A stretch of 64,000 nucleotides of DNA from the NCBI GenBank assembly GCA_017454905.1, contig JAFTCB010000028.1:19481-83480 (forward strand). Reading direction: 5' to 3'. Each line of letters begins with the position of its first letter. Within the stretch, counting starts at the first letter, position 1. Below are positions 51,168 through 64,000 of this stretch, piece after piece. The DNA is from Bacteroidales bacterium (GTDB lineage Bacteria; Bacteroidota; Bacteroidia; Bacteroidales; UBA932). The notes beneath the pieces were generated by a model. The model was not told the DNA's origin. It was given only the letters and a program-made list of their open reading frames with translations, and searched no databases. Made by a program: the position numbers and the translations under genes.

Positions 51168-51692
51168 TCAGAAAACGTTGTCCTTGCTGCAAATGTAGGA
51201 AAAAAGCGCATCCGGGTCAACCCCTTCGCGCACGCGGGTGCCGTCGGTCTCGAAGAGGTCCAGTGCCTCGATGCAGAGGTTGTCCACGTAGTCGTTCCAG
51301 GGGTCGCCGCTGTGGCTGCGGATCCACTCCAGCCGGACATGGAGCGAGCGGTCTTTCTTGGTCTGGCGGTAGAGCTGGATGAGGTCCCAGTCCTTCTTGC
51401 TCCGGACCTGTCCGGTCAGCAGGGCGATGCCGTTCTCGCTGTCGCTGCGCACTAGCACGCTGCTCCCTTCGGGGATGTGCAGCAGGGCATGGATGATGGC
51501 GGCCATTTCCTGCCGGTTGCTGGTCGAGTAGCGGCTCACCTCGCTCCATTTGTAGCAGATGGCCGACGCTTCTCCGTCCAGGATGATGCAGGCGGCTGCC
51601 CCGAAATTCTTCGGGACCCGGTAGCTTCCGTCCGTGTAGGCGAGGTAGTCGTAGTGCGGTTTCCCGCTTTCCCGGTAGTCCCAGTATTTCAT
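51168..51692 (-). CDS. Ribonuclease H family protein
   Basis: The 174-aa RNase H-fold protein has YTDGSY (first Asp), NRQEMAAIIHAL (Glu), VRSDSENGI (Asp) and SGDPWNDYVDNL with the final acidic residue, so all four metal ligands are visible. It probably degrades RNA in RNA-DNA hybrids. The start at 51692 overlaps the stop of the barrel-like gene by 4 bp (ATGA); an upstream open extension to 51845 lies within that gene and is Pro/Arg-rich, so I rejected it. Confidence 0.9.
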   Translation of the reverse strand: MKYWDYRESGKPHYDYLAYTDGSYRVPKNFGAAACIILDGEASAICYKWSEVSRYSTSNRQEMAAIIHALLHIPEGSSVLVRSDSENGIALLTGQVRSKKDWDLIQLYRQTKKDRSLHVRLEWIRSHSGDPWNDYVDNLCIEALDLFETDGTRVREGVDPDALFSYICSKDNVF

Positions 51693-52852
51693 AGGCAGCG
51701 TCCGGCGACGGTGTCCCGGTGGCGCAGGGCGTCCAGGCTGAAACGCAGGGAGAACTGCTGCTGCCAGCCCAGGTAGCCGCTGCGGCCGAAGTGGGCGCGG
51801 GCGGCGATGCGCATGGAGAGGTAGCGGTTCAGGGAAGGGGTCCACGCCAGCTCCAGGCGATCATAGAAGCCGTCGTAGCAGGGCGAGCAGAAATACAGGT
51901 CCGTGGCGTAGGCTTTCCCGGCGGGGTCCTTCCAACTGCGCATGGGGAGCAGGCTGGACCCGAACCAGGTCTCGTTCTGCAGGGCGACGTTCCAGCGGCG
52001 CGCCGTGAGGATGATATCCCCTCCGCGGGGAATGATGGGACGCATGTCCCGGCCGCGGTCGCACTGGTAGCCGGCCAGCGCTCCGGCGCGGAGCGAAAGC
52101 TCCTGCCAGGAGGTGTTGTAGGCGAGATCCAGTTTCAGCCACGCTTCGGCGAGGTGGTTGTCCACCACGTTCGGCGCGACCTCCGAGCAGGCGAAATGAT
52201 AGAAACTGCCGGACCAGCCCAGGGCGAGCCAGGGGGTGGCGTCCCAGCGGCCGAAACTCATCACCTGGAAGCGCTCGCGGCGCTCGTGGCCGTACTGGCC
52301 CATCCAGTCGCAGCCCAGTTCGGCGAAGAATCGTTGCGAACGCCATTTGAGCAGCAGCCCTTCGACGTTGCGGTTGGTATCGCGGTACATCCCGGAGAAG
52401 AAGGCCTCGGTGTAGGCTCCTTCCAGGAAACGGCGGGGGAAGATGCCGGCCAGCCCTTCGAACACGCCCCGGCGGGTCCGGATGTGGGCGTCGTACCAGA
52501 TCCGCGGTTCGCGTACGAATCCGGCCCAGGTCTGCGAGCCCATGTCGTGGGCGAGTTCCACGCCGGCGGCGATCCGGTGATGGACACGGCCCGACTGCTG
52601 CACGCTGAAGCCGACCGTCGGTGCCAGGACCAACACGTTCAGGGTGCCGGACGGGATGTAGGCATCGTGGGACGGGGTGAATTCGCGGTTGTCGAAGATG
52701 TAGCGGAAATCCGTGTCATATTCCCAGGCAAAGCGGTTGCTGTCCCGGGTCAGGGTCACTCTGCCGCTGCGGGATAACGGCCGCTGTGCGTCCGCGGGCC
52801 ACACCGCGACGCACAGCAGCAATATGAGTATCGTTTTTTTTAAGGTCATCAA
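51689..52852 (-). CDS. Outer-membrane barrel-like protein, unknown function
   Basis: Not recognised as a named family. The 387-aa protein has a signal peptide (~1-23, [16 protein letters not shown]) without a lipobox. Many amphipathic beta strands follow (e.g. [44 protein letters not shown]), suggesting an outer-membrane beta barrel. Several Trp/Tyr-rich turns are present, with an isolated Cys pair (YFCSPCYDG). It overlaps glyA by 4 bp upstream and the RNase H gene by 4 bp downstream, so expression is coupled to these cytoplasmic enzymes. Confidence 0.7.
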   Translation of the reverse strand: MMTLKKTILILLLCVAVWPADAQRPLSRSGRVTLTRDSNRFAWEYDTDFRYIFDNREFTPSHDAYIPSGTLNVLVLAPTVGFSVQQSGRVHHRIAAGVELAHDMGSQTWAGFVREPRIWYDAHIRTRRGVFEGLAGIFPRRFLEGAYTEAFFSGMYRDTNRNVEGLLLKWRSQRFFAELGCDWMGQYGHERRERFQVMSFGRWDATPWLALGWSGSFYHFACSEVAPNVVDNHLAEAWLKLDLAYNTSWQELSLRAGALAGYQCDRGRDMRPIIPRGGDIILTARRWNVALQNETWFGSSLLPMRSWKDPAGKAYATDLYFCSPCYDGFYDRLELAWTPSLNRYLSMRIAARAHFGRSGYLGWQQQFSLRFSLDALRHRDTVAGRCL

Positions 52853-54201
52853 TAGCGGTTCAGCGGGACACCGGCGGTCATCTGATGTACGCGGCGCTTG
52901 ACATCTTCCAGCAGTGCCTTGTGCCGGTCGAGCGATGCCTGCTCCTCCGGCGTAGGCTCCTCACCCTTCTTGAGGGACAGGGCCTCGATGTGCTCGTTGC
53001 AGGAGGAGAGGACCTCGTCGATCAGGGCGACGATATCCACCATGTCCTTCTCGACGAATCCGCGGGAAGTGATGGCGGGGGTGCCGATGCGGAATCCGGA
53101 AGTCTGGAACGGGCTGCGGGTATCGAACGGGACCATGTTCTTGTTGAGGGTGATGGCGGCGCGCTCGAGCTGCTGCTCGGCGATGCGTCCGGAGACGGCG
53201 TCGAACTTCCCGCGCAGGTCGATCAGCATCAGGTGGTTGTCCGTCCCGCCGCTGACGACCTTGTAGCCGCGGCGCAGGAACTCGGCGCACATGGCCTGGG
53301 CGTTGGCGATCACCTGCTTCTGGTACTGCTGGAACTCCGGCTGCTGGGCCTCGAAGAAGGCCACGGCCTTGGCAGCGATCACGTGCTCGAGCGGACCGCC
53401 CTGCACGCCGGGGAAGACATAGGAATCCAGGACCTGGCTCATCTTCTTGACGACGCCCTTCGGCGTGGTGCGTCCTTGCGGGTCGTCGAAATCCTTGCCG
53501 ATCAGGATGATACCGCCGCGCGGGCCGCGCAGGGTCTTGTGGGTCGTGGAAGTCACGATATGCGCGTATTTGACAGGATTGTCCAGCAGTCCGGCGGCGA
53601 TCAGGCCGGCCGTATGCGCCATGTCGATCCAGAGGATGGCTCCGACCTTGTCCGCGATGGCGCGCATCCGGGCGTAGTCCCACTCACGGGAATAGGCGGA
53701 AGCGCCGCCGATGATCAGTTTGGGCTTGTTCTCCAGGGCCAGCTGCTCCATCTTGTCGTAGTCCACCCGGCCGGTCTCGGGGTTGAGACCGTAGGCGACG
53801 GCGTGGTACAGGAGGCCGGAAGCGTTGACCGGAGAGCCGTGCGTCAGGTGTCCGCCCTGGCTGAGGTCGAGTCCCATGAAGGTGTCCCCGGGATTGAGGA
53901 CGGCCATGGTCACGGCCATGTTGGCCTGTGCGCCGGAGTGCGGCTGGACATTGGCCCATTCCGCTCCGTAGATGGCCTTGACGCGGTCGATGGCCAGTTG
54001 TTCGATCTGGTCCACGACTTCGCAGCCTCCGTAGTAGCGCTTGCCGGGATAGCCTTCTGCATATTTGTTGGTGCAGACGGAACCCATGGCCTTGAGTACC
54101 TCGTCGGTGACATAGTTTTCAGATGCAATCAGCTCGAGTCCGGATTTCTGCCGCTCTTGCTCTTTCTTGATCAAGTCAGTGATTTGGATATCCTGTTTCA
54201 T
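52849..54201 (-). CDS. glyA: Serine hydroxymethyltransferase
   Basis: Converts serine and tetrahydrofolate to glycine and methylene-THF, with pyridoxal phosphate. The 450-aa protein has [35 protein letters not shown], and the PLP-lysine motif [14 protein letters not shown]. Length is at the upper end due to a short C-terminal extension rich in Glu/Lys/Pro. It heads a minus-strand unit glyA-barrel-RNase H-proC joined by 4-bp overlaps. A TATATTTG -7 box lies ~23 bp upstream. Confidence 0.97.
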   Translation of the reverse strand: MKQDIQITDLIKKEQERQKSGLELIASENYVTDEVLKAMGSVCTNKYAEGYPGKRYYGGCEVVDQIEQLAIDRVKAIYGAEWANVQPHSGAQANMAVTMAVLNPGDTFMGLDLSQGGHLTHGSPVNASGLLYHAVAYGLNPETGRVDYDKMEQLALENKPKLIIGGASAYSREWDYARMRAIADKVGAILWIDMAHTAGLIAAGLLDNPVKYAHIVTSTTHKTLRGPRGGIILIGKDFDDPQGRTTPKGVVKKMSQVLDSYVFPGVQGGPLEHVIAAKAVAFFEAQQPEFQQYQKQVIANAQAMCAEFLRRGYKVVSGGTDNHLMLIDLRGKFDAVSGRIAEQQLERAAITLNKNMVPFDTRSPFQTSGFRIGTPAITSRGFVEKDMVDIVALIDEVLSSCNEHIEALSLKKGEEPTPEEQASLDRHKALLEDVKRRVHQMTAGVPLNRY

Positions 54202-54223
54202 TGCGTCGAAATATGAATAATCA

Positions 54224-54231
54224 CAAATATA
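54224..54231 (-). promoter_or_regulatory. -7 element of the glyA operon
   Basis: Minus-strand TATATTTG matches TAnnTTTG; a possible TTG lies 23 bp further upstream. It is back to back with the TrmH promoter. Confidence 0.55.
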
Positions 54232-54243
54232 ATACTTTTTCCG

Positions 54244-54251
54244 TACCTTTG
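54244..54251 (+). promoter_or_regulatory. -7 element of the TrmH-family gene
   Basis: TACCTTTG matches TAnnTTTG and ends 6 bp before the preferred ATG at 54258, so the transcript would be almost leaderless. Confidence 0.55.
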
Positions 54252-54257
54252 CCGCAA

Positions 54258-54794
54258 ATGAGCGACAGGAAACTACTAAATGTCGAGCTGGGCCGGGTCA
54301 AACCGGACCGCTACCGCGATCTCCCGCCTTCCGGGGTGGTCCTGGTTCTGGACAACATCCGCAGCGCCCACAACGTGGGCAGCGCCTTCCGGACCGGGGA
54401 TGCCTTCAAGGCGGACAAGGTGTATCTGTGCGGCATCTGCGCCGTCCCGCCTTCGGCGGAAATCCACAAATCCGCGCTCGGCGCGGAAAACACGGTCCCC
54501 TGGGAGCATGCCGACGACACCCTGGCGCTCGTCCGCCGCCTGCAGGAGGAAGGCTGGACCGTCGTCTGCGCGGAGCAGACGGAGCATGCCGTGCCGCTCC
54601 AGCAGTTCCGCCGCGAGAGCGGCCGCCGCTATGCCGTCGTCTTCGGAAACGAAGTCGACGGCGTCCGACAGGATGTCGTGGACGCCGCCGACCTTTGTGT
54701 GGAGATCCCCCAGTACGGATCCAAGCACTCGCTCAACGTGAGCGTGTCCGTGGGGATCGTGCTCTGGCAGATGCTATCTCGGCCGGGCGCCTAG
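54258..54794 (+). CDS. TrmH/SpoU family RNA methyltransferase
   Basis: The 178-aa SPOUT-fold 2'-O-methyltransferase acts on tRNA or rRNA with S-adenosylmethionine. It shows motif 1 [20 protein letters not shown], motif 2 [10 protein letters not shown] and motif 3 [21 protein letters not shown], the knot-forming SAM site. ATG 54258 is preferred over 54201 because a -7 box lies between them and because conservation begins here. There is no N-terminal RNA-binding L30e-like domain, so it is a minimal form. The last 21 bp overlap the 3' end of the convergent lyase-like gene. Confidence 0.9.
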   Translation: MSDRKLLNVELGRVKPDRYRDLPPSGVVLVLDNIRSAHNVGSAFRTGDAFKADKVYLCGICAVPPSAEIHKSALGAENTVPWEHADDTLALVRRLQEEGWTVVCAEQTEHAVPLQQFRRESGRRYAVVFGNEVDGVRQDVVDAADLCVEIPQYGSKHSLNVSVSVGIVLWQMLSRPGA

Positions 54795-57548
54795 GGCGGA
54801 CGGCTCGATGTCCTTGAGTGCAGGAATGTTGTCCGGCAGAAGTTCCTGCATGATGATCGCCTCGAGGTTCCACTGTGCGACGTCGTTGGTGCTCACCCGC
54901 CGGTCTTCGACCGTGGGGTTGAGCGCGTCCGTGCCGCCGATCCAGTTGGGGCTCACGCGGTCGACCACCTTGCCGTCGGGACCGATCGTGCCGGTCAGCA
55001 AGCGCTTCCAAGCCAGGTCTGCGCGATATTTGTCGCCGTTGCGGCTGGCCGCGAAAGCAAGCAGGCGGGCGATGTTCCAGTGCCCCCACCAGTTCTTGAA
55101 GCGGGCATTCTCCGGCAGGTCTCTGATCGCATCGTCGCGCGGAACGGAATACCAGTTGGCATATTCCATATAGGTCTTGATGAAGTCGGGGGTGCCGACC
55201 TCGTCGAGGACTTCCAGGAAAATCTCGACGCTGCTCTGCAGGTTGGCCAGGTGGTTGGAATTGGTGATCCAGTCCGGATCGCCCTCGTAGGTAAGCACGC
55301 CCGTAGCCGGATCGTAGCCATAGGGGCCCTTTCCGGTGAACAGGCCGTTGGGCAGGTTGGAGAGGGATTTCATGCCGGCGTGGATCATCTCCAGGCAGCG
55401 TTTGTCTCCGGTGCGCTCCCATTCGGTGAACCAGTTGCCCACCAGGGAAGTCCAGTCAGGTCCCCAGCGCAGGCGTGTAGGCTGCTGGGTCGGGAACTGC
55501 GAGCGCGGCTGTGCACGCACGAGCGGATCGAAATCGAGGAAAGCCTCGTTGGCATCGAGCGATTCGTGCATCAGGTCGCCGAGGCGGTCGTCGGTCGTCA
55601 GATAGTAATAATAACGCTTCCACCAGGCCTGGCCGACGCGGGCTTCCTTGGCACCGCATCCCCAGTGAACGACATTGTGGCGCGTACCGAGGCCCTTCAT
55701 GGGGCCGATGTGGTAGGCGTCCACCTCGGAGGTGTGGCGTGTCATGGCCGTGGCCATCCGCCAGAAATCGGGACGGCCCGAACGGATGAATCCGAACCAG
55801 AGCCAGAGGTCGGTCTCGAGCTCGGTGTTGTCCCAGGCCTTTCCGCCGGCATCATAGTTCCAGCTGTGGCGGTTGACGTCATAGGAGTGCATCACGTCGC
55901 CGTAGTTCCAGAAGCCGTACCAGCGCTGGGACTCGACATTGGTCTCATAGAATTTGAGATAGGTGTCGATCTGCTTCTCCAGGTACTGCTGGGTGTCGTT
56001 GGGATTCTTGGCGGGCAGGGACCAGATGCCGAAGGCCTTGGCGTCATAGAGCGCCTGCGGGGTGGGCAGCAGCTGGACGATGTCCTGGCCGATATTTGCC
56101 TGGCAGGAAATCTCCTCGCGGGAAGGCATCTCGCTGAAAGGGAAGAGCGTGAGCTCGCTGGTGCGGGCGATGCCGTATGCGGTATCGTAGCCTTCGACCC
56201 AGTCTTCATACGAGGCGTTCAGGCCGTGGCCCTCGATGTCATAGTGGCGCATGTCCATCGTCTCCCCGTTGGGGCTCCACAGCCAGACGGTGATCGTGCC
56301 GACCTCGCCGCGCATGCCGGAAGCATCCAGCTCGGCGGGGAAGGACTGCCAGAAGTTCTTGAGGCTGACGCCCAGTCCGCCGCTGACGTCGCCGGCCAGG
56401 ATGTAGCCGCGGGCGCGGTGGCCGCCGGCCGTGCCGAACCAGGTGCTGTGGCTGCCGGTGCGCTTCTGGATGGTGAAGCCGTCGGAGGTGGATTGCACCA
56501 GCTTGTAGTCATCGTATTTCGCCCATTCGCGGACGAGCTCCTGTGAGCGTGCGTCGTACTCCTCCGCATCCGGGACCCGCTCGCCGCGGAACTGGATTAC
56601 GGGGTAGTTGACCGGGCGGAAGTCCGGGCCGGGACGCTGGCCCGGGGGCATCGGGAGCGAGACGCTGCGCTGGTTGATGTAAGGCTCCACCGCTTCGTCC
56701 CAGAGTCCGTCGCCATCGCCCGCGAAGGCGACATGACGGTTCTGCAACTGCTCGCGGAGCGGCAGGTCGAACACGACGCCGAGGCCCTTGATGTAGTCCT
56801 CGTGCTGCTCGCCGTCATAAATGAAGGAGTGTACCATCCGGATCGGCGCAGCATCTTTATGGATATAGAAACGGACGGTGAACGGAAGCCATTCGCGGCT
56901 GCCTTTCAGGTCCTTGTGCGTCCCCGTGACCTTGACCACGACAGCGACAGGACCGCTGCGCTCCACCTCGGCGGAGACCACCTTGCTCTCGAAGTTCCTG
57001 TAGGAAATGATTTCATCCTCCATGCGGGAACGGTCCTCGGTCTTGGCGATCAGCCGGCCGCTGTTGACGACTTCGTGTCCGCCCATAGTGATGTAGTTGA
57101 TGAGTTCCTCGCCGTCTTTGGCGAAAGAGATCTCGAAGAGGCCGTTGTCGATGACGATCTTCGTGTCATCGTCGCAGGTCACGAGGGTGGAGCCCGCCGC
57201 GGGCTTCGCCTTGGCGGCGGCCCGCAGGGCCTTCTTGTCCGCTTTGACGGCGTCGAGCCTGAGGTTCCCCGCCTGGCCGGGACCGAGGGTGGCGTAGAAG
57301 CCCATCCACTTTACGCTGCCGTCGCTCCAGCGGGAAAGTACCCAGTGCTGGGTGGGGATGACCGTGCCGGCGGCATCCGTCAGGGTGAAGATGCCTTGCT
57401 CGTTCATCGTGCCTTTGGCGAAGGGGACGCCCCAGCTTTGCCCGATGTTGTAGGCGGGGGCCTTGTCGATCCAGTGCAGGTCGACGGATTCAGCATGCAG
57501 GGCGGCTGACAGGGCCAGCGCTGCAAGAGTCAGTAAGATTTTTCTCAT
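54774..57548 (-). CDS. Secreted exo-rhamnogalacturonan lyase-like protein (PcRGLX/YetA type)
   Basis: The 924-aa protein has a signal peptide (KILLTLAALALSAALHAES). The domain order resembles PcRGLX/YetA-like proteins: an N-terminal beta domain (~20-330, with VDLHWIDKAPAYNIGQSWGVPF), a second domain, and an (alpha/alpha)6-type region (~400-900) with WYGFWNYGDVMHSYD, ETDLWLWFGFIRSG and HVVHWG-like motifs. Known members (PL26) cleave the rhamnogalacturonan I backbone of pectin from its end. The start at 57548 gives a clean signal peptide; an upstream frame to 57674 adds unlikely sequence. A promoter with an overlapping palindrome lies upstream. Activity is inferred. Confidence 0.82.
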   Translation of the reverse strand: MRKILLTLAALALSAALHAESVDLHWIDKAPAYNIGQSWGVPFAKGTMNEQGIFTLTDAAGTVIPTQHWVLSRWSDGSVKWMGFYATLGPGQAGNLRLDAVKADKKALRAAAKAKPAAGSTLVTCDDDTKIVIDNGLFEISFAKDGEELINYITMGGHEVVNSGRLIAKTEDRSRMEDEIISYRNFESKVVSAEVERSGPVAVVVKVTGTHKDLKGSREWLPFTVRFYIHKDAAPIRMVHSFIYDGEQHEDYIKGLGVVFDLPLREQLQNRHVAFAGDGDGLWDEAVEPYINQRSVSLPMPPGQRPGPDFRPVNYPVIQFRGERVPDAEEYDARSQELVREWAKYDDYKLVQSTSDGFTIQKRTGSHSTWFGTAGGHRARGYILAGDVSGGLGVSLKNFWQSFPAELDASGMRGEVGTITVWLWSPNGETMDMRHYDIEGHGLNASYEDWVEGYDTAYGIARTSELTLFPFSEMPSREEISCQANIGQDIVQLLPTPQALYDAKAFGIWSLPAKNPNDTQQYLEKQIDTYLKFYETNVESQRWYGFWNYGDVMHSYDVNRHSWNYDAGGKAWDNTELETDLWLWFGFIRSGRPDFWRMATAMTRHTSEVDAYHIGPMKGLGTRHNVVHWGCGAKEARVGQAWWKRYYYYLTTDDRLGDLMHESLDANEAFLDFDPLVRAQPRSQFPTQQPTRLRWGPDWTSLVGNWFTEWERTGDKRCLEMIHAGMKSLSNLPNGLFTGKGPYGYDPATGVLTYEGDPDWITNSNHLANLQSSVEIFLEVLDEVGTPDFIKTYMEYANWYSVPRDDAIRDLPENARFKNWWGHWNIARLLAFAASRNGDKYRADLAWKRLLTGTIGPDGKVVDRVSPNWIGGTDALNPTVEDRRVSTNDVAQWNLEAIIMQELLPDNIPALKDIEPSALGARPR

Positions 57549-57584
57549 ATAAGAAGAATAACGGTTATTGGTTACTTGATTACA

Positions 57585-57614
57585 CAAAAATAAGAAAAAT
57601 CCCGAATATGACAA
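57585..57614 (-). promoter_or_regulatory. Promoter of the lyase-like gene
   Basis: On the minus strand TTG (57612-57614) and TATTTTTG (57585-57592) are 19 bp apart, matching the Bacteroidota consensus 37 bp before the ATG. Confidence 0.7.
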
Positions 57615-57622
57615 TTTGTCAT
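57608..57622. promoter_or_regulatory. Palindromic operator candidate
   Basis: ATGACAA-T-TTGTCAT is a perfect 15-bp palindrome. It covers the -33 element of the lyase-like promoter and lies in the 152-bp divergent gap before groES, so a dimeric regulator could bind here. Confidence 0.5.
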
Positions 57623-57645
57623 TGGCACGGACATTGATTTTATTT

Positions 57646-57662
57646 CCTTCGCCATGCGAAGG
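57646..57662 (+). other. Small hairpin upstream of groES
   Basis: CCTTCGC and GCGAAGG pair perfectly around CAT, 39 bp before the groES ATG. No clear TAnnTTTG promoter for groES was found in this gap, and no canonical CIRCE element. Confidence 0.45.
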
Positions 57663-57700
57663 CGTGGCATGCAACGATTACAAACCAAAAACATAGTATC

Positions 57701-63277
<5,577 letters not shown>

Positions 63278-63307
63278 AAAGGTCAACGGGTTATCTTGGT
63301 TCTTTAC

Positions 63308-63315
63308 AAATATAC
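63308..63315 (-). promoter_or_regulatory. -7 element of the LamG-protein gene
   Basis: TATATTTG on the minus strand, 30 bp before the ATG at 63277, matches TAnnTTTG. No clear TTG is seen at the right distance. Confidence 0.5.
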
Positions 63316-63350
63316 GGAAAAACGGATGCGAAAAAAAGTGCAGAAAAAAT

Positions 63351-63380
63351 TTGCAGGTTTAAAAAAAGTGTCTACCTTTG
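63351..63380 (+). promoter_or_regulatory. rRNA promoter P1
   Basis: TTTGCAGG (63351) and TACCTTTG (63373-63380) form a strong Bacteroidota promoter. A small CCCCTTTCGGAAACGGGG hairpin follows the start region. Confidence 0.8.
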
Positions 63381-63452
63381 CGTCCCCTTTCGGAAACGGG
63401 GGGATTGAAAAAGCTCTTTCACAACGTTGAAATGCAGATTTTTGAAGAAAAA

Positions 63453-63483
63453 TTTGCGGATTCGAAAAAAGTGATTACCTTTG
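63453..63483 (+). promoter_or_regulatory. rRNA promoter P2
   Basis: TTTGCGGA (63453) and TACCTTTG (63476-63483), with the same downstream hairpin CCCTTTCGGAAACGGG. It is a near copy of P1, 103 bp further on. Confidence 0.8.
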
Positions 63484-63565
63484 CAACCCCTTTCGGAAAC
63501 GGGGGATTGAGAAGCTCTTTCACAAAATCACGGATTCAAAAATTTTCAAAAATTTCTTCTGAAAA

Positions 63566-63596
63566 TTTGCAGATTCAAAAAAAGTGACTACCTTTG
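63566..63596 (+). promoter_or_regulatory. rRNA promoter P3
   Basis: TTTGCAGA (63566) and TACCTTTG (63589-63596), 113 bp after P2. The downstream sequence differs and lacks the hairpin seen after P1 and P2. Confidence 0.8.
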
Positions 63597-63623
63597 CAAT
63601 CCCAATCGCAAGAGAGGGAATGG

Positions 63624-63650
63624 CCATCAGCCGAAGAGGCTGGTTTTTTT
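63624..63650 (+). terminator. Terminator-like hairpin in the rRNA leader
   Basis: CAGCC and GGCTG pair around GAAGA, with an outer CCA/TGG part, followed by a run of seven T. It lies between P3 and 16S, so rRNA transcripts must read through it. Confidence 0.5.
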
Positions 63651-63786
63651 AGCGCCAAATTTGAAAGATCATTGAAAAGACTGAAAAGATAAGTACAAGC
63701 AAGTACCGAGAAACTAAGAATCGAGAGCGTTGATTTCTTTGGAAATTGATAGAGTGTCGGGAGAGAACTAGAAGTATAAAAGATAT

Positions 63787-64000
63787 ACAAAGAAGAGTTT
63801 GATCCTGGCTCAGGATGAACGCTAGCGGCAGGCTTAACACATGCAAGTCGAGGGGCAGCGGAGAGTAGCAATACTCTGCCGGCGACCGGCGAAAGGGTGC
63901 GTAACGCGTGAGCAACTTGCCCGTATCCGGGACATAAGCGGTGGAAACGCCGTCTAATTTCCCATAACAACGAGGGCCGCATGACCCATGTTTGAAAGAT
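63787..64000 (+). rRNA. 16S ribosomal RNA (5' part, cut by window end)
   Basis: The universal 5' segment AGAGTTTGATCCTGGCTCAG begins at 63794; the mature 5' end is placed ~7 nt before it by comparison with E. coli. The following GATGAACGCTAGCGGCAGGC and ACACATGCAAGTCGAGGGGC are typical of Bacteroidales. About 210 nt are present, ending in the V2 region. Confidence 0.96.

Overview
The window is a GC-rich stretch of a Bacteroidales (phylum Bacteroidota) chromosome. Three kinds of evidence support this. The 5' end of a 16S rRNA gene at the right edge has a Bacteroidales-like start. Most units are preceded by the Bacteroidota promoter pattern (TTG, about 20 bp, TAnnTTTG). The protein content is typical of the phylum: fimbrillin, DUF4906, DUF5119 and DUF3575 proteins, BspA-like repeats, imelysin, Bacteroidota-type LspA and many lipobox lipoproteins. 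The plant-polysaccharide enzymes (GH51, GH9, a rhamnogalacturonan-lyase-like protein) suggest a gut or rumen commensal; the genus is not determined here.

Layout. 1-8.4 kb: glycogen/starch turnover (GH57 end, glgP), ribF, greA behind a hairpin-bearing leader, a HIT protein, a thioredoxin-fold lipoprotein without its CxxC, then tsaB and cvpA on the other strand. 8.4-12.9 kb: ileS, a DksA-like gene, lspA and tRNA-Ser(UGA). 12.9-18.2 kb: a tight five-gene minus-strand operon encoding a RelA/SpoT-type alarmone synthetase, a cytidylate-kinase-like protein, a stand-alone SpoT-like HD hydrolase, an aminoglycoside-phosphotransferase-like kinase and a sensor SpoIIE-type phosphatase carrying its own HATPase domain. 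18.3-25.1 kb: GH51 arabinofuranosidase, a small beta-barrel, tRNA-Ser(CGA), a chimeric gene remnant, GH9 and tRNA-Val(CAC). 25.1-29.1 kb: copper-type ATPase and an exported dipeptide epimerase, flanked on both sides by related twin-hairpin intergenic repeats.

29.1-41.7 kb: a seven-gene fimbrial (type V pilus-like) operon read from one good promoter, in the order DUF3575/OmpA-like barrel, DUF5119, two fimbrillins, a third fimbrial lipoprotein, a 1512-aa DUF4906 tip-like lipoprotein and a BspA-like repeat lipoprotein. Its distal half looks less GC-rich than the rest. 41.9-43.9 kb: PspC-PadR-PspC autoregulatory-looking operon. 44.1-50.4 kb: porin, imelysin lipoprotein, di-haem cytochrome lipoprotein and a ResB/CcsA-like cytochrome c assembly protein, which reads as a self-contained iron/haem export-side module. 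50.4-54.8 kb: proC, RNase H, a barrel-like protein and glyA, coupled by 4-bp overlaps, and a divergent TrmH-family methyltransferase. 54.8-63.3 kb: groES-groEL flanked by two large secreted proteins that converge on and overlap their neighbours' 3' ends. 63.3-64 kb: three tandem rRNA promoters and the start of 16S rRNA.

The strongest candidate for an undescribed system is the 12.9-18.2 kb operon, which pairs separate alarmone-making and alarmone-degrading proteins with two kinase-like proteins and a sensory phosphatase.
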